From Pandoraea sputorum (GTDB lineage Bacteria > Pseudomonadota > Gammaproteobacteria > Burkholderiales > Burkholderiaceae): DNA of 64,000 bases. The position numbers and the translations under genes were made by a program. Below the pieces are notes generated by a model that was given only the letters and a program-made list of their open reading frames with translations, searched no databases and was not told the DNA's origin. Shown here in pieces: positions 26,010-35,671 of this stretch; the first letter of the stretch is position 1; the number at the start of each line of letters is the position of its first letter. Location of the stretch: contig NZ_CP010431.2 of NCBI RefSeq assembly GCF_000814845.2, positions 4,836,001 through 4,900,000 on the forward strand, written 5' to 3'.

Positions 26010-26624
26010 ATGAATCACGATGTGAGCAGCGTCGAACAACTCGAAGCGATCTACGGCGAGCCGGGCGAACGCGCGATCTGGAAGGAACTGACGTACCTCA
26101 ACGAGGACTATCAGGCGTTCGTGAAAGCCTGCCCGTTCGTGGTGCTGGCGTCCGTCGGCGAGGAAGGCACGGACTGTTCGCCCAAGGGCGACCCGGCCGG
26201 TTTTGTCCAGATTCTCGACGAACGGACGCTCGCCGTGCCGGACCGTCCCGGCAACAATCGCATCGACAATCTGCGCAACATCATTGCCGATCCGCGCGTG
26301 TCGCTGCTGTTCCTCATCCCTGGCATCGGCGAGACGTTGCGCGTGAACGGCCGTGCGCGCATTTCGGTCGACCCCGACCTGCTCGCGCGCTTCGATGTGA
26401 ACGGCAAGCTACCCAAAACGGTGATCGTCGTATCGATCGATCGCGTGTATTTCCATTGCGCGAAAGCCATCGTTCGCTCACATCTCTGGGATCAGGCGAC
26501 GCAGATCGCCCGCGAGTGCCTGCCGAGCACCGGCGCGATGCATCGTCGTCTGAGCGGCGGTCATTTCGACGCGGAAACTTACGACCGCGATCTTCAGAAG
26601 AACACGGTCGCCGGTCTGTATTGA
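26010..26624 (+). CDS. PPOX-type FMN-binding protein (pyridoxamine 5'-phosphate oxidase family)
   Basis: A 204-aa flavin-reductase-like split-barrel protein. The diagnostic stretches are CPFVVLASVGEEGTDCSPKG and LAVPDRPGNNRIDNLRNI, as in the MSMEG_1061-type FMN-dependent PPOX subfamily. Members bind FMN or F420; the reaction here is unknown. It lies 99 bp after the SMR gene and may be the last gene of that transcript or have its own promoter. Confidence 0.82.
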   Translation: MNHDVSSVEQLEAIYGEPGERAIWKELTYLNEDYQAFVKACPFVVLASVGEEGTDCSPKGDPAGFVQILDERTLAVPDRPGNNRIDNLRNIIADPRVSLLFLIPGIGETLRVNGRARISVDPDLLARFDVNGKLPKTVIVVSIDRVYFHCAKAIVRSHLWDQATQIARECLPSTGAMHRRLSGGHFDAETYDRDLQKNTVAGLY

Positions 26625-26839
26625 CGGATGGAACGCATCGGGCCGCGTAAGCGCTTCGCCACCGATGCGCCTCGCTGCCCGTATCGTTAGGTGACCTTAG
26701 GTCGTCGCTACACTGCGTCCTCAACCTTCCACCTTCCGCATCCCGAATTCCCGAACTTTCACTTCATTTCATCAGTTCGTCATGACTCCGCCCAATACTC
26801 CGGGACTTCGACCAAGTTCCAAAGAGGACATCGGAGTCT

Positions 26840-29800
26840 ATGAAACCCATCGCCATTCTGGCAGGCGTCGTCGCGCTTTTCGCCGAGCAGCACGCCCTCG
26901 CCGCTAATTTCCAGATCATCAACGGGCAGACGATCACCGCAGGCCAGACGCTATCGAGCGGCCAGACCGGCACGATCAACGGCGGCGGCACGTTGCAGGT
27001 CAGCGGCAGCACCGTGGGCATTACGGCCACCGGCAACGCCACCATCGTCAATAACGGCACGATCAATATGACGGGCACCGGCCGGGCCATTCGCGACAAC
27101 ACGGGTGTGTCGCTTACGGTCACGAACGGTGTCGGCGCGAGCATGACCACGTTCGACGCCGACGTGATTCAGATGAACAAGGCGAACGGCAGCATCGTCT
27201 TCAACAACTACGGCACGCTGACGTCGACCAACAACTCCTCCTCCGGCAATCAGGCCATCGACTTCAACGCCATCACGACCGGCACCAACGTCCTCAACAA
27301 CTTTGCGGGTGGTGTCATTCAGGCGAACGAAGCCGATGCCGTGCGCCCCGGCGTGAATGGCGTGGTCAACAACGCGGGCATCATTCGTTCGACCGTGAAC
27401 CCCGGCAGCACGAGCAGCAGCGACGGCGTGGACGCCCAGGCCAACAGCGGCATCACCGTCAACAACACGGGGACCGGCCTGATTCAGGGGGCGCGCCACG
27501 GCATTACGGGCGGTGTCGATGCGACGACCGACGGCACGTTCACGCTGCGTGTCAACAACGGCGCCGGCGCCACGATTCAGGGCATGAACGGCTCCGGCAT
27601 CAATATCGACGGTTTCAACGCGAAGGAAGTCGTCACCATCGTCAACGCGGGCACGATCATCGGCAATGGTGTGACGGGCGATGGCGACGGCGTGGATGTC
27701 GACGGCATCGTCAACATCACCAACTCGGGCACGATTCGCGGCGCGCGCGCCAACAACGACGTCAGCGAAGGCGTCACCGTGGGGGGCGGCACCATCGTCA
27801 ACAGCGGCACCATCGTCGGCGAGAACACGCCGGGCGGCATCGGTCGCGGCATTACGCTCGCGGGTGTCGACAAGGATCCCGTCACCAAAGCCCCCATCGC
27901 GCCGCAGGGCATCTACACGAACACGACCATCGTCAACAGCGGTCTCATTCGTGGCCAGAGCGACTCGGCGATTGCCGTGACGGGCGGCCGCAACGCCTTC
28001 ACCGTGACCGTCATCAACCAGGCCAGCGGCGTGCTCGAAGGCGGCGGCGCAACGGCGGCGGTTGTTAATACCGGCGCCAACGATGCAACGGTGATCAACT
28101 ACGGCACGATCACGGCCGACCAGAGCGGTCGCGCGGTGGATCTCGGCAGCGGCAACAGCAATCTCCAGATTCTGGGCGGCGCAGCGGTCGTGAATGGCGA
28201 CGTGTCCGGTGGCACCGGCACCAGCACGCTGACCATCACGCCGGGCGCGGGCAACGCGTTCAACTACAACGGTGCGATTTCCAACTTCTCGGCAGTCTCA
28301 CTCGGCGCAGGCACGATCACGCTCAACGGTGCGAGCGCTTACGCGGGCGCAACGTCGATTGCCAGCGGTGCAACGGTCCTCGTCGGCGACGCCGCGCATC
28401 GCAACGCAACGCTGGGCAGCGGCATGACGTCCGTCGCCTCCGGTGCGACGCTCGGCGGTTACGGCGGCGTACTCGGCAGCGTGACGAATGCGGGCACCAT
28501 CGCGGTGGGTAGCGCGTCGCTGGGTGCTACGCCGGGTGTGCTCGGCACGTTCACCATCGCAGGCGATTACGTCGGCAACAACGGCACGGCGCTGTTCGGT
28601 GCGACGGTCTCGCCGGATGGTTCGGCCGCATCGGACAAGCTTGTCATCAACGGGAACGCGAGCGGCACGACGCTGCTCAAGCTCACGATCACGGGGACGG
28701 GTGTGCCCACGTCGGGCGCGGGCATCCAACTGGTGCAAGTCAACGGAACGGCCTCGGACGGGGCCTTCAAGCTGGCGGCACCGATTCAGGCGGGCGCATA
28801 TCAGTACCTGCTTCGCAAGGTCGGCCCGGTGGGCGGCGATCCGAGCTGGTACTTGTCGACGTCGTACGCCTCGGGCCAGACGGCCTATCGCGCCGCAGCC
28901 GTTGGCTACGCGATGACGCCGCAACTGAACGCCGACTTCGGTTACACGATGCTGGGCCGCTTGCAGGAGCGCATGGGCAGTGTGCGCGGTGTGAGCGTGC
29001 CGGGAGAGGATGCATCGAACGGTGTGTGGGGACGTTTGTACGGCAAGACGATGGACGCCACGCTGTCGGGCCGCTTCGGTGCGGACGAACGCATGTTCGC
29101 AGCGCAGTTCGGCCGTGACTGGCGTCTGAATACGGACGCCTCGGGCATGGGCGGCAGCGCGCTCGTGGGACTGACGGCAACGTTCGGGGCGGCCTCGGCG
29201 TCGTTCTCCGACAGCGCGCGCACGCAGGACCCGACGCTCTCCACCGCGACCGGCACCGTCTCGATGCAGGCGCAATCGGTCGGGGCTTACTGGACGCGCA
29301 TTCTCCCGCAGGGCGCCTTCATCGACGTCACGACGCAGTTCTCGCACTATCGCAACAAGTACAGCGATGTTGCTGGCGTAGGCGCGACGCAGAATGGCTT
29401 CGGTGCAGCGTTGTCGGGCGAGGTCGGTCATCGCTTCTCGATTCTGGGATCGGGCTTTACCGTCGAGCCGCAAGTGCAGTTGGCGTATCAGTACCTGCAT
29501 CTGAATGGCTTCAGCGACAGCGTGTCGTCGGTGTCGGGCAATACGACGAACGCCCTGCGCGGGCGCGTGGGCGTGAAGTTATATACGCCGGAGCTGGGCA
29601 ATGCGGTGGGTGTCGGTTCGGCGTCGCCGTACCTGAGCGTCGACGTGGTCCACGATTTCCTGTCGCCGGGTGCGACCCACGTGGGCGGCGCGACGTTCGA
29701 CAGCAGCCTCGCGAAGACATGGTACGAACTTGGCGCAGGCGTTGAAGCGACGCTGGGCCGCATGTCCTCGCTGTACGCCGGTGTGAAATACGCCCGCAAC

Positions 29801-29860
29801 ATGGGCGGCGACTACCGTCGTAACGTGTACGGGCAAGTGGGGTATCGGTATCGCTGGTGA
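26840..29860 (+). CDS. Autotransporter (type Va) with beta-helix passenger
   Basis: A 1006-aa outer-membrane autotransporter. The signal peptide is residues 1-21 (ending EQHALA). The passenger (about 22-690) is full of short repeats such as TIVNNGTI, GTIVGENT and VNNAGIIRS, giving a predicted parallel beta-helix. The C-terminal ~280 residues (from GVWGRLYGKTMDATLSGRFG) form the 12-stranded translocator barrel. The last residue is Trp, following YGQVGYRYR, where most barrels end in Phe or Trp. No catalytic motif is visible in the passenger, so adhesion or biofilm is a guess. It is monocistronic with its own terminator. Confidence 0.9.
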   Translation: MKPIAILAGVVALFAEQHALAANFQIINGQTITAGQTLSSGQTGTINGGGTLQVSGSTVGITATGNATIVNNGTINMTGTGRAIRDNTGVSLTVTNGVGASMTTFDADVIQMNKANGSIVFNNYGTLTSTNNSSSGNQAIDFNAITTGTNVLNNFAGGVIQANEADAVRPGVNGVVNNAGIIRSTVNPGSTSSSDGVDAQANSGITVNNTGTGLIQGARHGITGGVDATTDGTFTLRVNNGAGATIQGMNGSGINIDGFNAKEVVTIVNAGTIIGNGVTGDGDGVDVDGIVNITNSGTIRGARANNDVSEGVTVGGGTIVNSGTIVGENTPGGIGRGITLAGVDKDPVTKAPIAPQGIYTNTTIVNSGLIRGQSDSAIAVTGGRNAFTVTVINQASGVLEGGGATAAVVNTGANDATVINYGTITADQSGRAVDLGSGNSNLQILGGAAVVNGDVSGGTGTSTLTITPGAGNAFNYNGAISNFSAVSLGAGTITLNGASAYAGATSIASGATVLVGDAAHRNATLGSGMTSVASGATLGGYGGVLGSVTNAGTIAVGSASLGATPGVLGTFTIAGDYVGNNGTALFGATVSPDGSAASDKLVINGNASGTTLLKLTITGTGVPTSGAGIQLVQVNGTASDGAFKLAAPIQAGAYQYLLRKVGPVGGDPSWYLSTSYASGQTAYRAAAVGYAMTPQLNADFGYTMLGRLQERMGSVRGVSVPGEDASNGVWGRLYGKTMDATLSGRFGADERMFAAQFGRDWRLNTDASGMGGSALVGLTATFGAASASFSDSARTQDPTLSTATGTVSMQAQSVGAYWTRILPQGAFIDVTTQFSHYRNKYSDVAGVGATQNGFGAALSGEVGHRFSILGSGFTVEPQVQLAYQYLHLNGFSDSVSSVSGNTTNALRGRVGVKLYTPELGNAVGVGSASPYLSVDVVHDFLSPGATHVGGATFDSSLAKTWYELGAGVEATLGRMSSLYAGVKYARNMGGDYRRNVYGQVGYRYRW

Positions 29861-29917
29861 TCAGCGGAATTGACGGGGTGCGACGACAGGGGACCGTCGA
29901 GCAAAATTCCGGCGATA

Positions 29918-29945
29918 AGTGGCTCCTTCGGGAGCCATTTTCGTT
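29918..29945 (+). terminator. Intrinsic terminator after autotransporter
   Basis: TGGCTCC-TTCG-GGAGCCA stem with a stable UUCG tetraloop, followed by TTTTCGTTT. Confidence 0.85.
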
Positions 29946-30038
29946 TCGACATCCCTCATTTGCAGGATGCCGACGCGGTGGGGCGGCTTCTATACTCATT
30001 TCATCCGATAACTCGACGCCTGCGGCAAGGCGCAATCC

Positions 30039-30758
30039 ATGAACGCCCCTATCATGCGTTTCATTTTTCGCGGCCCGGCGCTGCTTTGCGCATTGACAGC
30101 GTTGCTGTTGAGCGCCTGTGCATTGACACCGAGAATTCCTGCCCAGCAGCCGCTCGGCATGGGTGTGTTCGATCAGCAGCCTGCCCAATCACCGCAAGCC
30201 CGGTTGCATGGCGGGCCCGACGCGCGGCTGGCCGTCATGCTCACGCGCAATACCATCGCCAACACGCGCTACATTCGAGAGCGTCGCATCGACTACGAAG
30301 ATAAATGGACCGGCAATGCGTGGATGCAGCCCTATGGTGTGCTGCTTGATCCCTCCTTTCCCCTCGCCTGGGTCGCGAACTCGCTCAAGCGGCAATTCGG
30401 CACCGTGAAGCTGGTGTCGACACTCGCAGAATTTCGCGAGGGAGATTTCGATGGTCTTGCACTCGTCGACATCTTCTACGAGCCTTACGGAAAGGGCATT
30501 CCAGATACGACATCGCGCGTGACGGTGGCGTTCTACGACACACAGGTTCGTTACGTCGGGGTGGCCGCGAGTCGCGAGTACAAGGCAGACACCGGCCTGT
30601 GCTGCTGGTCGTATGCGGACGTCGTCCCCTATTCCCGCAAGCAGCATCGTCCACTAACGGATGCCCTCGCCGAATTCGACGCCAATCTGCTGTCCGTGGT
30701 CGATCGTTCCGGCGTAGCGCAAAGCGCGTCGGGCAAGCGCAGCACGGTGCAGAAGTAA
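30039..30758 (+). CDS. Putative lipoprotein, 239 aa
   Basis: The N-terminus has a hydrophobic stretch and a lipobox LLLSAC at about residues 23-28, so it is probably exported and lipidated. The mature protein is globular with several Tyr/Trp-rich strands (DIFYEPYGKGIPDTTSRV, GLCCWSYADVV). It does not match a family I can name. The 80-bp gap to the next gene suggests a joint transcript with the Cys-rich secreted protein downstream. Confidence 0.72.
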   Translation: MNAPIMRFIFRGPALLCALTALLLSACALTPRIPAQQPLGMGVFDQQPAQSPQARLHGGPDARLAVMLTRNTIANTRYIRERRIDYEDKWTGNAWMQPYGVLLDPSFPLAWVANSLKRQFGTVKLVSTLAEFREGDFDGLALVDIFYEPYGKGIPDTTSRVTVAFYDTQVRYVGVAASREYKADTGLCCWSYADVVPYSRKQHRPLTDALAEFDANLLSVVDRSGVAQSASGKRSTVQK

Positions 30759-30838
30759 AAGTGCGCCGCGCTGCGCCGACGGCGACACCGCTGGCGAATG
30801 CGTGAGAAGCAACTCACCACGTCTTTGAAGGGCAAGCG

Positions 30839-31546
30839 ATGCATATGCGACTTCTCCCGACTCTTGGCCATCGATATTGCATTGCGGCGATGGCATGCCT
30901 GATTGCGCACGTCACCCCGGCGCAGGCGCAAAGTTGCGACTGCACTCAGATCGTCGGGTCGTGCGCGGGGGCCGTCTCGCTGACACCCACGGGTAGTCAG
31001 AAGGGCTTGTACGGGGCCGATCTGAGCATCACCGCCAACGCACCGCAGTGCGCCCGGGTCGAGTATTTCGTCGACAACACCCCGGCGTTCACGATTCTGG
31101 TGAACGGCCGTACGGGATCGGATCGCGTGACGGGTACAAGCGAGCAGCCGATGACGGCGAGCCGCGTCACTTATCAGAGTTGCCGTGTCTGCCGAGCGGG
31201 TTCGGCAGACACCGGGCAAAAGACCTCCGCGCAAACACGCAGCGAGGCGGAAATGCTCTTCGCTACAGCGCTGGAACAAAACAACTTCAATCCGAACAGC
31301 AAAGAAGAGGCGTTCCAGCGTCTGGCGAGCGGAGGCGGGTCGGCAGACGCCGCCACGACCGCCGCAATGATGAGCGTGTTGCAGGGGATGCAGCCGCTTC
31401 AGTCGAGCGCAGGACGGACCGCGACTGTCCCGACGCCTGCAACGACGGCAGGTGCAGGATCGCGATATCGAACCGGCGACCCCTGTACTTCACAAGGCTT
31501 CCGGACATGCGATTTCGGTGGTCCTTCGCAGGTCAATTCGCGGTAG
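30839..31546 (+). CDS. Secreted Cys-rich protein, paralogue 1
   Basis: A 235-aa exported protein of unknown family. The signal peptide ends near THVTPAQAQ. A ~95-residue domain follows with six cysteines in the pattern CDC...C...C...CxVCR and the conserved sequences KGLYGADLSITANAPQC and TPAFTILVNG. The C-terminal part is Thr/Ala-rich with two more cysteines. The same domain occurs in the protein at 34490-35164, with which it shares about half of its residues in this region, but the C-terminal halves differ. Confidence 0.72.
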   Translation: MHMRLLPTLGHRYCIAAMACLIAHVTPAQAQSCDCTQIVGSCAGAVSLTPTGSQKGLYGADLSITANAPQCARVEYFVDNTPAFTILVNGRTGSDRVTGTSEQPMTASRVTYQSCRVCRAGSADTGQKTSAQTRSEAEMLFATALEQNNFNPNSKEEAFQRLASGGGSADAATTAAMMSVLQGMQPLQSSAGRTATVPTPATTAGAGSRYRTGDPCTSQGFRTCDFGGPSQVNSR

Positions 31547-31552
31547 CCACGA

Positions 31553-33040
31553 TCAGCCCTGAACCGCACCGAGCTTGGCAATGTCGCCCGCATTCTTCAG
31601 CGACTCGACTTGCCAGCAGGCATCGATCAGACGGCGTGCTTGCGCATCGGGCAGGATGCCGTTCACCAGATCGAGGAACTTGGTCTCCAACTGCTTATCC
31701 GTCATCGGCACTTCCAGACTACCGATGGCGTGCTCGATGAACTTGTGCAGCTTGCGTCCGTCCTTGAGCGTGATGGTCATGTCGACCTGCTCCGGTTTGA
31801 TCGACGGCACGACTGTCGCCGTCACCCGGTCACGCAGTGCAATGACCGCCGGGTCCTGCACTGCGCGATCACTGTACTGACGCTCGCCCGCCGCGCCTTC
31901 GATGATCGCTACCGCCACCGAGTGGTAGACGCTAAACTTGCCCTCCAGGCCGATACGCGGCGTCTTCTTGCCGGTCAGCTCGATGACGAGCGGGTTGACC
32001 TTCAGGTCGATGCTCGCGATCTGGTCGGCCGTCAGCTTGTATTCGTTGCGCAACTGGATGGCTGCGTCGATAGCCGGGTGGATCACGATGCCGCACGCGA
32101 ACGGCTTGTACGTGTTGAGCGCCGCCTCATAGCGCTGACCCAGACCTTCCGTGATCTCACGGTAGTCCTGCTTCGTGCTGATGGCGTTCGCCCAGCCACG
32201 CTTGGCTTCGATCATGCCGTCCGAACTGGTGTAGTCCTTCGCAGCGAGCAATGCGGCGAAGAGCCCGTTACTGGCGGCGCGTCCCGGATTGAAGCTCTTG
32301 TTCATCGAGCCGAACGACTCGCGCAACCCCACCGGCTGCGACGCCGCCAGACCCAACGCCCAGACCATCTGCTGCTCGGTCAGTCCCAGCACCTTACCTG
32401 CGGCCGCAGCCGCACCGAACACGCCAGCGGTGCCGGTGATGTGCCAGCCCACGTCGTAATGGTTCGGATAGACGGCGTTGCCGATACGGCACTCCGTCTC
32501 TACGCCCAACACCAGCGCGTTGAGGAATTCGCGGCCTGAGATCGGGTGGTACTCCGACAGTGCGAGCAAGGCCGACGTCACCGGACCGGCCGGGTGAATG
32601 ATCGTCTTCAGATGCGTGTCGTCGTAGTCGAAGATGTGGCTCGCCACACCGTTCAGGAACGCCGCGTCCATGATGTCGAAGCGTTCCGTGCGGCCGAGCA
32701 AGTGCGCCTGCGCCGGACCGGAGAACGGCGTGAGCGCCGCGACGGCGCGATCCACCGTCTCATGATGCGAGCCGCCAACGGCCACACCGATCCAGTTCAG
32801 CAGCGTGCGCGTGCCTTCCTTACGGACGTTCGCTGGCAGATCTTCGTAGCGTGCGTTGACGATGTAACGTGCCAGCGTGCGGGTCACACCTTTGCCGCTC
32901 TGCGCGTTTTCAGCGGCGCCGGCGGCGGATGCTGCGCCGGGGGCGGGCGCGGCAATGCTGCGCTGAACCAGTCCCTGCGCGGCGGCCAGCGAGGCGAAAG
33001 CGCCAGCCTTCAGGGCCGAGCGTCGGGTAAAAGTGCTCAT
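31553..33040 (-). CDS. MmgE/PrpD-family protein with Tat-like signal
   Basis: A 495-aa member of the MmgE/PrpD fold (2-methylcitrate dehydratase and relatives). Family sequences include NWIGVAVGGSHHETVDRAVA, FDYDDTHLKTIIHPAGPV and KPFACGIVIHPAIDAAIQL. Unusually, it begins MSTFTRRSALKAGAFASLAA, a twin-arginine-type leader followed by an Ala-rich linker, which predicts export in folded form. AAGGAGG lies 8 bp before the ATG at 33040. Substrate unknown. It is divergent from a LysR gene that probably regulates it. Confidence 0.85.
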   Translation of the reverse strand: MSTFTRRSALKAGAFASLAAAQGLVQRSIAAPAPGAASAAGAAENAQSGKGVTRTLARYIVNARYEDLPANVRKEGTRTLLNWIGVAVGGSHHETVDRAVAALTPFSGPAQAHLLGRTERFDIMDAAFLNGVASHIFDYDDTHLKTIIHPAGPVTSALLALSEYHPISGREFLNALVLGVETECRIGNAVYPNHYDVGWHITGTAGVFGAAAAAGKVLGLTEQQMVWALGLAASQPVGLRESFGSMNKSFNPGRAASNGLFAALLAAKDYTSSDGMIEAKRGWANAISTKQDYREITEGLGQRYEAALNTYKPFACGIVIHPAIDAAIQLRNEYKLTADQIASIDLKVNPLVIELTGKKTPRIGLEGKFSVYHSVAVAIIEGAAGERQYSDRAVQDPAVIALRDRVTATVVPSIKPEQVDMTITLKDGRKLHKFIEHAIGSLEVPMTDKQLETKFLDLVNGILPDAQARRLIDACWQVESLKNAGDIAKLGAVQG

Positions 33041-33179
33041 GTGTCGTTCCTCCTTGAAATCGTTGTGTGTGCTTTGGTGAATGGCTACCGGTTGCCCTGC
33101 GTTGGGGCAGCCCAAAATGATCGGCCATCTCGCGACGCATTAGAATCGCAAAAATCACAACCATTAGTGCACTGAACGC

Positions 33180-34088
33180 ATGAATCTGGAATTGAGCGAC
33201 CTGCGAGCCTTTGTGGCGATTGCGGAGCGGGGCAACTTTCGGGCGGCGGCGGAGGAAATTCACTTATCGCAGTCGGCGCTCTCGCGTCGCATCGCCAAGA
33301 TGGAAAGCACGCTGGGCGTGCGGCTGCTGGATCGCACGACCCGTCGCGTCGATCTGACCGCGTTCGGACGCGATTTCGCCCGCAAGGCGCGTGAGTTGCT
33401 GAACGATTTCGACGAAAGCCTGCGCGGCCTGACGGACGGCGCGACGCGTCTCGGCGGAGAGGTCACGCTCGCATGCGTGCCGTCGGCCGTGCGTCACTTC
33501 CTGCCGGAGGTGCTACGTCAGTTTCACGAGACTTACCCACGTGTGCTGATCCGTGTGACGGACACGGGGGCGAGCGACGTGCTGTCGAGCGTGGTGCGTG
33601 CCGAAGCAGATTTCGGGCTGAACTATCTCGGCGCGCAGGAGGACACGATTGAGTTCGAGCCGATTCTGAAAGAGCCGTTTGTGCTCGCTTGCCGACATGA
33701 GCATCCGTTGGCCAGGCGCAAGGAAGTGAAGTGGTGCGAGTTGAAGGACTACGACTTCATGGCGGTGGCCAAGGCGAGCGGCAACCGGTTCGTGCTGGAT
33801 CTGGCGCTGGCGGGCACGCCCGATCTGCCACGCTCTTTCTGCGAAGTCCGGCATGTGATGAGCGTGGTGAGTCTGGTCGAAGCGGGCTTGGGGATTGCGG
33901 CGGTGCCGAGACTGGCAATGCCGCCGGGTGAGCATCCGCTCCTGACGAGCGTGCCGCTGGTGGAGCCGGAAGTCACACGAACCGTCGGTTTGATTCGTCG
34001 GCGCGGACTGGTGCTATCGAGCGCAGCTCAACAGCTTTACGACACGATTCTTGAGTTTGCGGGCGGGAAGCCGAGATCAGGACATTAA
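33180..34088 (+). CDS. LysR-family transcriptional regulator
   Basis: A 302-aa LTTR. The HTH covers residues about 1-60: LSDLRAFVAIAERGNFRAAA and IHLSQSALSRRIAKMESTLG. A standard periplasmic-binding-like effector domain follows. It is divergent from the exported MmgE/PrpD gene with 139 bp between starts, the usual layout for a regulator of its neighbour. Confidence 0.9.
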   Translation: MNLELSDLRAFVAIAERGNFRAAAEEIHLSQSALSRRIAKMESTLGVRLLDRTTRRVDLTAFGRDFARKARELLNDFDESLRGLTDGATRLGGEVTLACVPSAVRHFLPEVLRQFHETYPRVLIRVTDTGASDVLSSVVRAEADFGLNYLGAQEDTIEFEPILKEPFVLACRHEHPLARRKEVKWCELKDYDFMAVAKASGNRFVLDLALAGTPDLPRSFCEVRHVMSVVSLVEAGLGIAAVPRLAMPPGEHPLLTSVPLVEPEVTRTVGLIRRRGLVLSSAAQQLYDTILEFAGGKPRSGH

Positions 34089-34144
34089 CCGCACGTTACG
34101 TATTCGCGTGCTAGGATTAGCTTCCAGCAGTAGGAGTTCGCCAC

Positions 34145-34372
34145 ATGCCAACGCAGTTGCATAAACAGTACCGCCAGCGAACGTACATGATTCGCGTAGC
34201 ACCGAACGGGGTCTCGGGATGGAGAGCTGTCGCATCGGTAGGTCACATGGAGAACGGGGTGTTCTTCACGGACTTCTCCAAAATCACCGGGTTATCAGGT
34301 CACTCGCCAGATGACGCGTGGGTGAGAGCCGAAGCGCAGGTGCTGGCGTTCATCGATAAGATCGAGGGGTGA
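34145..34372 (+). CDS. Small hypothetical protein, 75 aa
   Basis: A short soluble protein with a good Shine-Dalgarno (TAGGAG 10 bp upstream). It contains aromatic and beta-strand-like stretches (TYMIRVAPNGVSGWRAV) and an acidic C-terminus. I do not recognise a family. It lies alone between the LysR gene and the second Cys-rich protein gene. Confidence 0.55.
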   Translation: MPTQLHKQYRQRTYMIRVAPNGVSGWRAVASVGHMENGVFFTDFSKITGLSGHSPDDAWVRAEAQVLAFIDKIEG

Positions 34373-34489
34373 GGTGCATTGTTGCCTCTGATCCGATCGG
34401 CAGATCTGATGTCGATCAGCTAAACGAATGATGCCGACCGCTCGTTGTGCCTCCTAGAATGAGAAAAAATAAAACTTGGGAGTCGGGAT

Positions 34490-35164
34490 ATGCGAGCGGT
34501 TATGGCGTCATGCGTTGCTTTGCTGTCGTTTTCGGCGCAAGCGCAGAGTAACAACTGCGACTGTCAGCAGTTCACGGCGGCGTGCGAAGCATCGATCAAT
34601 GTGGTCCCCACGACATCAACGAAAGGCTCGTACGGGGCAGACCTGAAAATTCGCTCGACCGCGCCTCAATGTTCAAAAGTCGACTACTACGTTGACGGTA
34701 CACCGTACTTCACGATTCTGAGTCAGGGCAACCAGGGCGAGGATCGCGTGTTCGGACAAAAACCGATCACGCGCGCAAATATCAGCGATATCAGTTGTCA
34801 CGTCTGCCGCCGTGAAGGCGAAAGCGCGTCATCCGGCAATCAAACAAAACCGAAAGGCGGCTCACAAGTCACCCTGTTCCGCCCCGACGGCGACGCCGGA
34901 TCGGCGGTCACTAATCAATTGGTGGTCGACGGTCAGTCCGTCGGCAATCTCGGGAACGGACAGAGTCTCACTATCTACCTTGGCACAGGTTCGCACACGG
35001 TAAAAAACACCCGGATATACCAAGGCGCGTGGCAAGGCGAATGTACGCAGTCGATTCAGGTCGATGGTGCCAGTGCCTATCGATACGAGGTTTCACTGGT
35101 TCGATTGGTCGGCACAACGGCGACGTCTGCTAGTGAGGCGTCTTGTCGACTTATCGCCCGATAG
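34490..35164 (+). CDS. Secreted Cys-rich protein, paralogue 2
   Basis: A 224-aa exported protein with a short signal peptide ending FSAQAQ. Its first ~95 mature residues repeat the domain of the protein at 30839-31546: CDC...C...APQC...SCHVCR, and KGSYGADLKIRSTAPQCSKV. The C-terminal half is unrelated to the paralogue and looks like a beta-sandwich (SVGNLGNGQSLTIYLGTGSH, GAWQGECTQSIQVDG), close in style to a cell-surface or adhesion-type module. Function unknown. Confidence 0.72.
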   Translation: MRAVMASCVALLSFSAQAQSNNCDCQQFTAACEASINVVPTTSTKGSYGADLKIRSTAPQCSKVDYYVDGTPYFTILSQGNQGEDRVFGQKPITRANISDISCHVCRREGESASSGNQTKPKGGSQVTLFRPDGDAGSAVTNQLVVDGQSVGNLGNGQSLTIYLGTGSHTVKNTRIYQGAWQGECTQSIQVDGASAYRYEVSLVRLVGTTATSASEASCRLIAR

Positions 35165-35476
35165 TTGAGCTGCGATCATTCCGAAAATGACATCGGCGAT
35201 CTTCGTTGAGTTTCACAACCTCACACATTCCCCGAAGGGCGTAGGTACAGCTCTCTTGTACCTCCCAAGCAAGCAACCAATACGCCGGCACAATGGGGCG
35301 CGCCGGACTCAATCAAAAAATCAGTCAATCCGCAGGCAGCATAAGAAAGATCTGCCGTGGCTTGTCGGATGGACTGACCGCGGTACTTGCGGACAGATTT
35401 TTATGGTCTTGTCATAAGATTTTCCCTTAAAGTACTCATCGGTCGGGACAGACGCGCCCTTTGCTGATGGAAAAAA
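35165..35476. other. Intergenic region, 312 bp, upstream of ATPase operon
   Basis: No convincing gene. It contains a short hairpin (GGTACAGCTCTCTTGTACC at about 35244-35262) and an AT-rich stretch at 35390-35440 that probably carries the promoter of the downstream three-gene operon. Base composition drops here and stays lower up to about 38.9 kb. Confidence 0.35.
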
Positions 35477-35671
35477 ATGAAAATTCAGTTGATCGAAGGA
35501 CAATTCCAGTCAATTCCCACCCGCTGTTCCGCGCTCAGTACTCTGGACCGAACTGTACAGGTCATTGGTACTCCCCACTTGTCGCCTATCCAAAGTGCCG
35601 TCAACGAAGACTCAAAAGGGGAATCTGCACGTAGTGAGTGGGAACGGTTCGTCGCGGGAGCGCCAAGATGA
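35477..35671 (+). CDS. Small first ORF of three-gene ATPase module, 64 aa
   Basis: A 64-aa soluble, mildly acidic protein starting MKIQLIEGQFQ. It has no recognisable domain. I regard it as real because its TGA overlaps the ATG of the next gene (ATGA at 35668-35671), exactly as the next pair does. The Shine-Dalgarno is poor (GATGGA). It could be a small regulator or antitoxin-like component of the module. Confidence 0.5.
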   Translation: MKIQLIEGQFQSIPTRCSALSTLDRTVQVIGTPHLSPIQSAVNEDSKGESARSEWERFVAGAPR

